Shown in pieces: positions 1 to 5,432 of a DNA stretch of 5,432 bases; within the stretch, counting starts at the first letter, position 1, and each line of letters opens with the position of its first letter. This DNA is from Lachnospiraceae bacterium (GTDB lineage: Bacteria; Bacillota; Clostridia; Lachnospirales; Lachnospiraceae), in the NCBI GenBank assembly GCA_017651385.1, contig JAGCCY010000228.1:1-5432 (forward strand). Direction: 5' to 3'. The notes beneath the pieces are model-generated. The model was not told where the DNA came from, did not search any database, and saw only the letters and a program-made list of their open reading frames with translations. The position numbers and the translations under genes are program-made.

Positions 1-251
1 CGCTCGACGCAAAAGCCTTCGGTATCCACACATGGTGGATGATACTTTCGATAGCGATACTTACGGGAGTGATAGGGTTCATGCTTCTGATCCGTCCGGG
101 TGAAGGAAGCGCGATACTTATCAAGCTTTTATCGATAGCTTTTGTATCGGACGGGATCATGAGTCTTGTGACGGTCTTAAGTGCCGTCAAGATCATCGAT
201 CATCAGAGGCATGAAGAAAAGATGACAGAAGGCAGGTGGAGAGAAATATGA
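1..251 (+). CDS. DUF308/HdeD-like membrane protein, C-terminal fragment
   Basis: This is the 3' end of a gene that begins before the window. The frame is open from base 3 and ends at TGA 249-251, leaving 82 visible residues. The visible part starts with an L-D-A-K-x-F-G motif followed by a W-W pair, then a hydrophobic segment (about residues 13-29), a short loop with R-P-G-E-G, a second hydrophobic segment (about 38-60) containing S-D-G-I, and a charged cytoplasmic tail. The alternation of short membrane helices and the (V/I)-D-G-I motif match the last two helices of DUF308/HdeD-type proteins, which are usually six-helix proteins of about 180 residues. The ATG at 39 is internal, not the start, because the frame stays open upstream. 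The family's molecular role in Firmicutes is unclear; HdeD of E. coli is linked to acid resistance. The stop overlaps the start of the downstream transporter gene, so the two are translationally coupled. Confidence 0.72.
   Translation, partial: LDAKAFGIHTWWMILSIAILTGVIGFMLLIRPGEGSAILIKLLSIAFVSDGIMSLVTVLSAVKIIDHQRHEEKMTEGRWREI
238..243 (+). promoter_or_regulatory. Ribosome binding site of the MMPL transporter gene
   Basis: GGAGAG lies 4 bases before the ATG at 248 and inside the end of the upstream gene. It supports the ATG rather than the in-frame GTG at 236, which would have only a weaker AAGG (229-232) 3 bases before it. Confidence 0.7.
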
Positions 252-2323
252 AATTTGCAAGAGGAGTAGTCAGATCGAGATTTTTGATACTGATCGTTTC
301 TTTGATACTTTTGTTCTTTTCCTTTATAGGATTGTCAAAGACAAGGATCAATTACGATATGCTCACATATCTTCCCGATGATATGGAGACAGTTAAGGGT
401 CAGGACATCTTAATGGATGAGTTCGGCAAGGGAGCTTTTTCCTTTATCGTTGTCGAAGGCATGGAAAAGAACGATGTCAAAAAACTCGCCGATGAGATAA
501 GGAATGTTGAACACGTGGATACCGTTTTATGGTATGACTCGTTTTTCAACGTGGATATACCGATGGAGCTTTTGCCCGACGAAGTCTATTCAATGTTCAA
601 CGAAGGCGACGATACGATGATCGCCGTGTTCTTTGACAGTTCCACGTCGGCAGATGTGACGATGGATGCGATAAGAGAGATAAGGAGCATAACCGGAAGC
701 AACTGCTTTGTGTCCGGCATGTCAGCCCTGGTAACGGATCTTAAGGCGCTTTGTGAAAAAGAAGAGCTGGTGTATGTAGGCATAGCGGTCTTACTTGCAA
801 CGATCGCGATGATGCTCCTTTTAGACGGCTGGCTCATACCGCTTGTGTTCCTTGCAAGCATAGGAATGGCTATAGCCTATAACCTCGGAAGCAATGTATT
901 CATGGGTGAGATATCATATATCACCAAAGCCCTTTCGGCAGTGCTTCAGCTCGCTGTTACAATGGACTATTCGATATTCTTATGTAACTCGTACAATGAA
1001 AAGCTTACAACGGAAAGCGACCATAAGGAAGCAATGGTCCTGGCCATAAAGGATACGCTGACTTCGGTCGTCGGAAGCTCAGTGACCACGATAGCCGGTT
1101 TCATAGCGCTTTGCTTTATGAGTTTTACACTCGGTAAGGACCTGGGCATTGTTATGGCAAAAGGTGTTTTCTTAGGTGTTATTGCCTGCGTGACTATCCT
1201 TCCGTCACTGATCCTTTTGCTTGATAAGCCGCTTTTAAAGACAAGGCACAAGTCGTTCATACCAAAGACGGATAAGTTTTCGGGAAAACTTTTAAAGATA
1301 TTCCCGGTACTTCTCATCATATTTGCGGCACTTACGATCCCCGCATACTTCGGATATTCAAACACTCAGAAAGAAGTCTACTACGATATGGGACAGTGTA
1401 TTCCCGATGATATGGAGGTTGCGATCGCAAACAGGAAACTTTCGGATACCTTCGGAGTGGCTTCGACGCATATGCTCCTGGTAGATACGGATGTTCCTCA
1501 AAAGGACGTAAGAGCCATGTTGGGCGAAATGGAAGAGGTTGAAGGCGTCGACAAGGTGATCGGACTTGAATCGGTACTGGGTTCTGCAGTTCCTGAGGAG
1601 ATGATCCCTGATTCCGTTAAGGAAATGCTTGAAAGCGACAATTACAGGCTTGTACTTATCAATTCGGAATACGCCGTTGCAAGCGACAAGGTAAACGAAC
1701 AGATAGACAGTCTTAATAATATCCTTAAAAAGTACGACAGAGGCGGAATGATAATCGGTGAAGCACCCTGCATGAAGGATATGATAGAGACCACCGACCA
1801 CGATTTTAAGGTCGTAAATGCCGTATCGATCGTAGCGATATTCGTGATCATCCTTTTGGTCGAAAAGAGTGTATCGCTTCCTTTCATCCTTATATCGGTC
1901 ATCGAATTTGCGATCTTTGTTAACTTGGGACTTCCGCATTACATGGGTCAGAGACTTCCGTTTATCGCACCCATATGCATAAGTACCATCCAGCTTGGTG
2001 CAACGGTCGACTATGCGATACTTATGACTACCAGATACAAGGCGGAAAGGATAAGCGGAAAGAGCAAAAAGGATTCCGTACACACAGCGCTTACCACTTC
2101 GATCCCTTCGATCATAGTAAGCGGCATGGGGCTTTTCGCAGCAACCTTCGGCGTGGCCGTTTATTCAAACATCGACGTGATAAGTTCGATGTGCATGCTG
2201 ATGGCGAGGGGCGCGATCATAAGCATGGTATCTGTTATCTTTGTTTTGCCGGCATTACTTATGCTGCTTGATAAGTTTATAAATATAACTACGTTTGACA
2301 TGATAAAAAGAAAAGAGGCGTGA
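248..2323 (+). CDS. MMPL-family RND transporter (predicted exporter)
   Basis: This encodes a 691-residue integral membrane protein of the MMPL/RND superfamily, which uses the proton gradient to export lipids, drugs or other hydrophobic molecules. It has the expected two-fold layout: TM1 (about 12-30), an external domain (31-172), TM2-TM6 (about 175-327), TM7 (about 350-370), a second external domain (371-521) and TM8-TM12 (about 525-680). The proton-relay Asp-Tyr pair of MmpL proteins is present in both halves, D240-Y241 in TM4 and D588-Y589 in TM10, so the pump looks functional. The external domains begin with matching Y-D-M...P-D-D-M-E blocks, a sign of internal duplication. I chose ATG 248 because it has the better ribosome binding site and forms an ATGA overlap with the upstream stop. 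The gene ends in tandem stops, TGA then TAA, at 2321-2326. No membrane-fusion or outer-membrane partner is seen, as expected for a Gram-positive; the secreted protein encoded next is the likely partner. The substrate cannot be told from sequence. Confidence 0.92.
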   Translation: MKFARGVVRSRFLILIVSLILLFFSFIGLSKTRINYDMLTYLPDDMETVKGQDILMDEFGKGAFSFIVVEGMEKNDVKKLADEIRNVEHVDTVLWYDSFFNVDIPMELLPDEVYSMFNEGDDTMIAVFFDSSTSADVTMDAIREIRSITGSNCFVSGMSALVTDLKALCEKEELVYVGIAVLLATIAMMLLLDGWLIPLVFLASIGMAIAYNLGSNVFMGEISYITKALSAVLQLAVTMDYSIFLCNSYNEKLTTESDHKEAMVLAIKDTLTSVVGSSVTTIAGFIALCFMSFTLGKDLGIVMAKGVFLGVIACVTILPSLILLLDKPLLKTRHKSFIPKTDKFSGKLLKIFPVLLIIFAALTIPAYFGYSNTQKEVYYDMGQCIPDDMEVAIANRKLSDTFGVASTHMLLVDTDVPQKDVRAMLGEMEEVEGVDKVIGLESVLGSAVPEEMIPDSVKEMLESDNYRLVLINSEYAVASDKVNEQIDSLNNILKKYDRGGMIIGEAPCMKDMIETTDHDFKVVNAVSIVAIFVIILLVEKSVSLPFILISVIEFAIFVNLGLPHYMGQRLPFIAPICISTIQLGATVDYAILMTTRYKAERISGKSKKDSVHTALTTSIPSIIVSGMGLFAATFGVAVYSNIDVISSMCMLMARGAIISMVSVIFVLPALLMLLDKFINITTFDMIKRKEA
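2314..2318 (+). promoter_or_regulatory. Ribosome binding site of the secreted XXXLXXG protein gene
   Basis: AGAGG lies 10 bases before the ATG at 2329 and inside the last codons of the transporter gene. The in-frame GTG at 2320 overlaps the transporter stop but is only 1 base from this site, too close to use it. The ATG also gives a textbook signal peptide beginning M-K-K-R. Confidence 0.6.
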
Positions 2324-2328
2324 TAAAA

Positions 2329-4320
2329 ATGAAGAAAAGAACGATTAAAACGATGGCAGCGGTTTTAGCGATCGCAACCACGACCGCACTTGTAAGCATT
2401 AACGCCACGGCAGGTGCACTCGATGATGAAATGAACTTTGAAACAGTCAATACGGTATGTTCAAATACCGATAATGCAGGCGGTACCGATACGGATGATG
2501 CCGTCAAAGCCGGACTTAGCGATGAAGTCGTATATGTATTTACCGATAAGGACGGTAAGGTAGATAAGGTCATGGACAGTATCCTTATAGAAGAAGGAAA
2601 CGAAAACGGAGAACTTTCAAAGGAAGATCTTCCCGTAGGTATTAAGATGACCTATTATCTTGACGGAAAAGAAGTCACTGCCGGTGAACTTGACAATGCA
2701 AAGGGACATATAAAGATCAGATGCGACTATACGCCTCTTAAATATGAGATGAAGATGATAGGCGGAAAGAATGAGAAGATCTATGTTCCTTTCGGAGCCG
2801 CACTCATAACCGCAATGGACGGAGATACGTTTAAAAATGTAACCGTATCTTCGGGCAAGGTTACTTTGGACGGTTTAAGATACGCGGTTGTGGGCGTTGC
2901 ATTCCCGGGTCTTAAAGAGGACCTGGATCTTGATAAGGTCAAAAACGATATCTCGGGTACGGAAGATATTGATACGGATATACCCGAATATATAGAGATC
3001 GAAGCCGATACGGACTGCTACAAGGCTCCCGATATCTATATGGCCGTATCGAACAGCATATTCAATGCGATAGATGTAAGTGCGGGTGATTCGCTTACCG
3101 ACGTTGACGAAGCGGTCACAAAGATCACGGATGCGATGAATGCGTTAACGGACGGTTCAAGCAAGCTTTACGACGGACTTGATGAGCTGCTTAAGGGCGT
3201 CAACACTTTAAGTACAGGCATGAACGAGCTCACGGTGGGACTTGATACGCTCACATCAAACAATGCCGCACTCGTAAAGGGGTCTGAAGATGTGTTCAAT
3301 TCACTTCTTAAGCAGGCACAGAGCGGGCTTGAGGCAGCAGGATTAAATGTAGGCACTTTAACTATAGACAATTATGACGAAAAACTTACCGGCGCCATCA
3401 ATTCCTTAAACGGTACGGATGTATACGGTACCGCACAAAAGGAAGTGGAGAGTAAGGTAAGAGCCAATGAGGCACAGGTTAAGGATGCTGTCACCGAGGC
3501 GGTAAAAGAACAGGTAACCGACGGAGTGAACAAAGCGGTAAAGGCTCAGGTCGAAGCAGGCGTGACAGAAGCCGTAAAAGAAAATGTAAGACCGATGGTA
3601 AAGAGCGCCGTTGATGCGGGCATAGAAGAACAATACGGTCATACACCCGGGGAGCTCATAGCAGCGGGAATGCTTACCGAAGAGGATTACAATGAAACGA
3701 TCGATGAAAAGCTTTCCGAGCAGATGGAAAGTGATGCGGTCAGGGCACAGATCGATTCAAATACAGAAGCCCAAATGAACAGCGACCAGATCAAGGCATT
3801 GATCGAGTCAAAGATAAATGAGCAGATGGCTTCGGATCAGATCACATCGACGATAGATTCAAAGACAGAAGAACAGATAGGCGTCCTTGTGGGACAGTAT
3901 ATGCAAAGCCCCGAGGTGACTTCAAAGATCGATGCGGGGAAAGCTAAAGTAAGCGAAGGCGTAAAAGAGATAGAAGATCTTAAGGGCCGGCTTGATTCAT
4001 ACAGAGTCTTTTATAACGGCATCAACGAATATACAAACGGTGTATCGAAGGCATGTGAGGGAGCTCATGAGTTAAACAACGCAATGCCCGATGTCATCAA
4101 AGCGGTAAGCGCCCTTAAAGAAGGAGAAGGACAGGTCGTGGACGGTCTTAACAAGTTTAACGACGAAGGAATAAGCAAGATCACGGAACTTTTAAAGAAC
4201 GGCCTCGGAAACACGATAGACAGGCTTAACGCCGTATCAGAAGTATCTCACTCATACACGGGTTATACCGAAAGCGAAGAGCAAAAAGAAGGCGTAAAAT
4301 TCATTATCAAGATAGGTTAA
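2329..4320 (+). CDS. Secreted XXXLXXG-heptad coiled-coil protein, probable transporter partner
   Basis: This encodes a 663-residue exported protein of unknown function. Residues 1-30 form a signal peptide (basic M-K-K-R start, Ala/Val/Leu core, A-T-A-G-A near the likely cleavage site). Residues about 62-230 form a probable beta-rich domain with V-V-Y-V, T-Y-Y-L-D-G-K-E-V (108-116), I-Y-V-P-F (151-155), F-P-G-L-K (192-196) and an I-E-I-E-A-D strand. Next come seven X-X-X-L-X-X-G heptads (270-318), four 12-residue repeats (383-430), three 17-residue repeats (465-515) and a C-terminal helical part with leftover heptads and F-N-D-E-G-I (610-615). The heptads recall the XXXLXXG repeats of YhgE/Pip-type proteins, but the membrane domains of YhgE are absent. 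I see no lipobox cysteine, LPXTG motif or C-terminal membrane helix, so the protein is either released or held by an uncleaved signal or by a partner. It starts 5 bases after the transporter stop, implying a joint extracellular role. That role is inference; export and coiled coil are well supported. Confidence 0.85.
   Translation: MKKRTIKTMAAVLAIATTTALVSINATAGALDDEMNFETVNTVCSNTDNAGGTDTDDAVKAGLSDEVVYVFTDKDGKVDKVMDSILIEEGNENGELSKEDLPVGIKMTYYLDGKEVTAGELDNAKGHIKIRCDYTPLKYEMKMIGGKNEKIYVPFGAALITAMDGDTFKNVTVSSGKVTLDGLRYAVVGVAFPGLKEDLDLDKVKNDISGTEDIDTDIPEYIEIEADTDCYKAPDIYMAVSNSIFNAIDVSAGDSLTDVDEAVTKITDAMNALTDGSSKLYDGLDELLKGVNTLSTGMNELTVGLDTLTSNNAALVKGSEDVFNSLLKQAQSGLEAAGLNVGTLTIDNYDEKLTGAINSLNGTDVYGTAQKEVESKVRANEAQVKDAVTEAVKEQVTDGVNKAVKAQVEAGVTEAVKENVRPMVKSAVDAGIEEQYGHTPGELIAAGMLTEEDYNETIDEKLSEQMESDAVRAQIDSNTEAQMNSDQIKALIESKINEQMASDQITSTIDSKTEEQIGVLVGQYMQSPEVTSKIDAGKAKVSEGVKEIEDLKGRLDSYRVFYNGINEYTNGVSKACEGAHELNNAMPDVIKAVSALKEGEGQVVDGLNKFNDEGISKITELLKNGLGNTIDRLNAVSEVSHSYTGYTESEEQKEGVKFIIKIG
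3136..3282 (+). repeat. Seven XXXLXXG heptad codons repeats
   Basis: Seven consecutive 21-base units encode residues 270-318. Leu falls at 273, 280, 287, 294, 301, 308 and 315, and Gly at 276, 283, 290, 297, 304 and 318; the sixth unit has Asn311 in place of Gly. The repeat is at protein level, and the DNA units are diverged. It fits the XXXLXXG pattern seen in YhgE/Pip-type proteins and predicts a regular helical or solenoid-like rod. Confidence 0.85.
3475..3618 (+). repeat. Four 12-residue tandem repeats with Val every fourth residue
   Basis: Four 36-base units start at 3475, 3511, 3547 and 3583 and encode residues 383-430. The consensus is Q-V-x-x-x-V-x-x-A-V-K-x; the fourth unit begins N-V and is the most diverged. 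Valine occupies every fourth position across all four units. Strongly charged residues between the valines suggest a long surface-exposed amphipathic helix. Confidence 0.85.
3721..3873 (+). repeat. Three 17-residue tandem repeats
   Basis: Three 51-base units start at 3721, 3772 and 3823 and encode residues 465-515, followed by a partial unit beginning Q-I at 3874. The consensus is Q-M-x-S-D-x-(V/I)-x-x-x-I-x-S-x-(T/I)-x-(E/A). The units have diverged at DNA level but are in perfect register. They are predicted to be helical and continue the rod formed by the preceding repeats. Confidence 0.82.
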
Positions 4321-4335
4321 CCGCAATATGTCGAA

Positions 4336-4373
4336 AAATACCGCAGGAATAATAACCTGCGGTATTTATTTTT
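4336..4373 (+). terminator. Rho-independent terminator after the transporter operon
   Basis: A perfect 12-bp stem pairs 4336-4347 with 4356-4367 (core ACCGCAGG/CCTGCGGT) around an 8-base A/T loop, followed by ATTTTT. It starts 15 bases after the stop of the secreted-protein gene and separates that operon from apt. The A-run on the left side of the stem could give some activity on the other strand. Confidence 0.92.
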
Positions 4374-4375
4374 GC

Positions 4376-4404
4376 TTTACTTCAAAAAAGAATGAATATA
4401 TAAT
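4376..4404 (+). promoter_or_regulatory. Sigma-A-type promoter of apt-relA
   Basis: The -35 box TTTACT (4376-4381; 4 of 6 consensus bases) is separated by 17 bases from a perfect -10 box TATAAT (4399-4404). Transcription should begin near 4411, giving a short A/T-rich leader of about 47 bases. The promoter begins only 3 bases after the terminator's T-tract. Confidence 0.75.
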
Positions 4405-4442
4405 GATACCAAATTCGTTTTTATATACTATATTTAGTGTTT

Positions 4443-4448
4443 GGGAGG
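4443..4448 (+). promoter_or_regulatory. Ribosome binding site of apt
   Basis: GGGAGG lies 9 bases before the ATG at 4458. It fixes this ATG as the start rather than the in-frame GTG at 4437, which lies upstream of the site. Confidence 0.85.
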
Positions 4449-4457
4449 ATATATAAG

Positions 4458-4982
4458 ATGAAAAAACTTGAAGAATATGTAAGAAGCATTCCCGATTTTC
4501 CGGAACCCGGGATCATATTCAGGGATATAACGAGCGTTCTGCAGGATGCGGACGGTTTAGGTCTTGCGATCGATACGATGAACGGTCTTATAAAAGGTAT
4601 CGATTATGACGTTGTGGCAGGCCCCGAATCAAGAGGGTTTATATTCGGTACTCCTCTTGCATATATAAATCATAAGCCCTTTGTACTTATCCGTAAGAAG
4701 GGCAAGCTTCCCTGTGAGACCGTTTCACAGGAATATGCGCTTGAATACGGTACAGCTACGATAGAACTGCACAAGGATTCCGTAAAACCCGGTCAGAAGG
4801 TCCTCATCGTTGACGACCTTATCGCAACCGGCGGCACCACAGAGGCCATGATAAAGCTTGTGGAATCTTTGGGCGGAGAAGTTGTGGGCGTTGTGGTCCT
4901 TATGGAACTTGCAGGCCTTAAGGGCAGGGAGAGGATAAAGAAATATCCTTTATATTCTGCCATCACTTATGAAGGTAAATGA
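4458..4982 (+). CDS. apt: Adenine phosphoribosyltransferase
   Basis: This encodes a complete 174-residue cytoplasmic enzyme that salvages adenine by joining it to PRPP, forming AMP and pyrophosphate. The N-terminal sequence, with I-P-D-F-P-x-P-G-I-x-F-R-D-I-T, is diagnostic of Apt. G-P-E-S-R-G-F (55-61) and R-K-x-G-K-L-P (79-85) are the expected active-site segments. The PRPP-binding loop V-D-D-L-I-A-T-G-G-T (118-127) carries the two acidic residues and the Gly-Gly turn of type I phosphoribosyltransferases. The length is normal for bacterial Apt. The gene has its own promoter and ribosome binding site and is followed after 16 bases by relA, the usual Firmicute arrangement. This places purine salvage with (p)ppGpp metabolism; (p)ppGpp is known to affect purine nucleotide synthesis. 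Confidence 0.97.
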   Translation: MKKLEEYVRSIPDFPEPGIIFRDITSVLQDADGLGLAIDTMNGLIKGIDYDVVAGPESRGFIFGTPLAYINHKPFVLIRKKGKLPCETVSQEYALEYGTATIELHKDSVKPGQKVLIVDDLIATGGTTEAMIKLVESLGGEVVGVVVLMELAGLKGRERIKKYPLYSAITYEGK

Positions 4983-4987
4983 TCGTT

Positions 4988-4993
4988 AAGAGG
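4988..4993 (+). promoter_or_regulatory. Ribosome binding site of relA
   Basis: AAGAGG lies 5 bases before the ATG at 4999, in the 16-base gap after apt. It favours this start over the second in-frame ATG at 5011, which has no comparable site. Confidence 0.65.
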
Positions 4994-4998
4994 TTTCG

Positions 4999-5432
4999 AT
5001 GAGTACGGACATGGATACGGAATTTGTCATTGATGACGGACGAATTGAATCACTGGATGAATATTTAAGTCCCGACGAACTGTATGCGGACTTGATTAAC
5101 CGTGTCCGGAAATACCATCCTTCGGATGATATTTCCATCATTGAACGCGCCTATAAGACCGCGGATCAGGCTCATGAGGGACAGGTCAGAAAGTCCGGAG
5201 AGCCTTATATCATACACCCTTTGTATGTCGCTATCATCCTGGCAGACCTTGAGCTTGACAAGGAGACCATAGTTGCGGGACTGCTTCATGATGTTGTTGA
5301 AGATACCATTTTTACAAAAGAAGAGATAGTGGAACTTTTCGGTGAAGATGTGGGCCATCTTGTGGACGGGGTCACCAAACTCCAGCATTTTGCGATAGAC
5401 GAGTCCCATATGAGCGACAATGCCGATAAGGA
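4999..5432 (+). CDS. relA: Bifunctional (p)ppGpp synthetase/hydrolase RelA/SpoT, N-terminal part
   Basis: This is the 5' end of a gene that continues beyond the window; 144 complete codons are visible. The product should be a long Rel enzyme that makes (p)ppGpp from ATP and GDP/GTP and hydrolyses it during recovery from amino-acid starvation. Visible motifs belong to the HD hydrolase domain: H-E-G-Q-x-R-K-S-G-E-P-Y (59-70), H73-P74, and L-L-H97-D98-V-V-E101-D102-T, followed by G-V-T-K-L. H73, H97 and D98 match the metal-binding H53, H77 and D78 of the Streptococcus dysgalactiae Rel enzyme with a constant offset of 20, so the hydrolase half looks intact. The synthetase, TGS and ACT domains lie outside the window. 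The extra residues at the N-terminus are acidic. The gene lies 16 bases after apt with no terminator or obvious promoter between, so it is probably co-transcribed. Confidence 0.95.
   Translation, partial: MSTDMDTEFVIDDGRIESLDEYLSPDELYADLINRVRKYHPSDDISIIERAYKTADQAHEGQVRKSGEPYIIHPLYVAIILADLELDKETIVAGLLHDVVEDTIFTKEEIVELFGEDVGHLVDGVTKLQHFAIDESHMSDNADK

Noticed and set aside
236..247. GTG at 236 as start of the transporter gene
   Set aside because: It adds four residues, has a weaker ribosome binding site, and the ATG at 248 forms the common ATGA overlap with the upstream stop.
1358..2083. Long minus-strand open frame (241 codons) inside the transporter gene
   Set aside because: It is antisense to a clear 12-helix protein, lacks any recognisable motif and is explained by codon composition of the plus-strand gene.
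2320..2328. GTG at 2320 as start of the secreted protein gene
   Set aside because: The only Shine-Dalgarno-like site (AGAGG) ends 1 base before it. The ATG at 2329 has acceptable spacing and starts a clean signal peptide.
2295..2331. Possible internal promoter with TTGACA at 2295-2300
   Set aside because: No acceptable -10 box lies at 16-18 bases. The nearest A/T-rich stretch overlaps the start codon of the next gene.
3475..3873. CRISPR-like array from regularly spaced 36- and 51-base repeats
   Set aside because: The units are contiguous with no spacers, diverged at DNA level, in reading frame, and explained by protein repeats.
4411..4457. Riboswitch or attenuator in the apt leader
   Set aside because: The leader is only about 47 bases, A/T-rich and without a stable fold or a purine-riboswitch-like core.
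5065..5409. Minus-strand open frame opposite relA
   Set aside because: The plus strand encodes conserved HD-domain motifs of Rel across the same bases, so this frame is a shadow.

Overview
The window looks like a chromosomal segment from a low-to-mid G+C Firmicute, most probably of the class Clostridia and family Lachnospiraceae. This rests on the apt-relA pair, purine-rich AGGAGG-like ribosome binding sites, a canonical sigma-A-type promoter, and a secreted XXXLXXG coiled-coil protein of a kind I associate with gut Clostridia. The genus cannot be fixed from the sequence alone. All recognisable genes are on the + strand.

Region 1 (1-4320) is a tightly coupled membrane/export operon. It starts with the 3' end of a DUF308/HdeD-like small membrane protein. 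The stop of that gene overlaps the ATG of an MMPL-family (RND superfamily) transporter of 691 residues in an ATGA junction. The transporter is followed after 5 bases by a 663-residue exported protein. That protein has a signal peptide, a beta-rich N-terminal domain, seven XXXLXXG heptads, and two further sets of tandem repeats (12- and 17-residue units) that should form a long helical rod. The likely scheme, which is inference, is that the transporter provides the proton-driven pump and the secreted rod is its dedicated extracellular partner. The substrate is unknown.

Region 2 (4321-4457) is the only real intergenic gap. It contains a strong rho-independent terminator closing the transporter operon, followed at once by a good promoter and a ribosome binding site.

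Region 3 (4458-5432) is a housekeeping purine/stringent-response operon: a complete adenine phosphoribosyltransferase gene (apt), then after 16 bases the 5' end of a bifunctional (p)ppGpp synthetase/hydrolase gene (relA/rel), which runs off the window. Only the first 144 codons are visible, but they contain the HD hydrolase signature.

The most interesting material is the secreted repeat protein and its coupling to the transporter. I see no mobile elements, tRNA or rRNA genes, CRISPR arrays or obvious pseudogenes.
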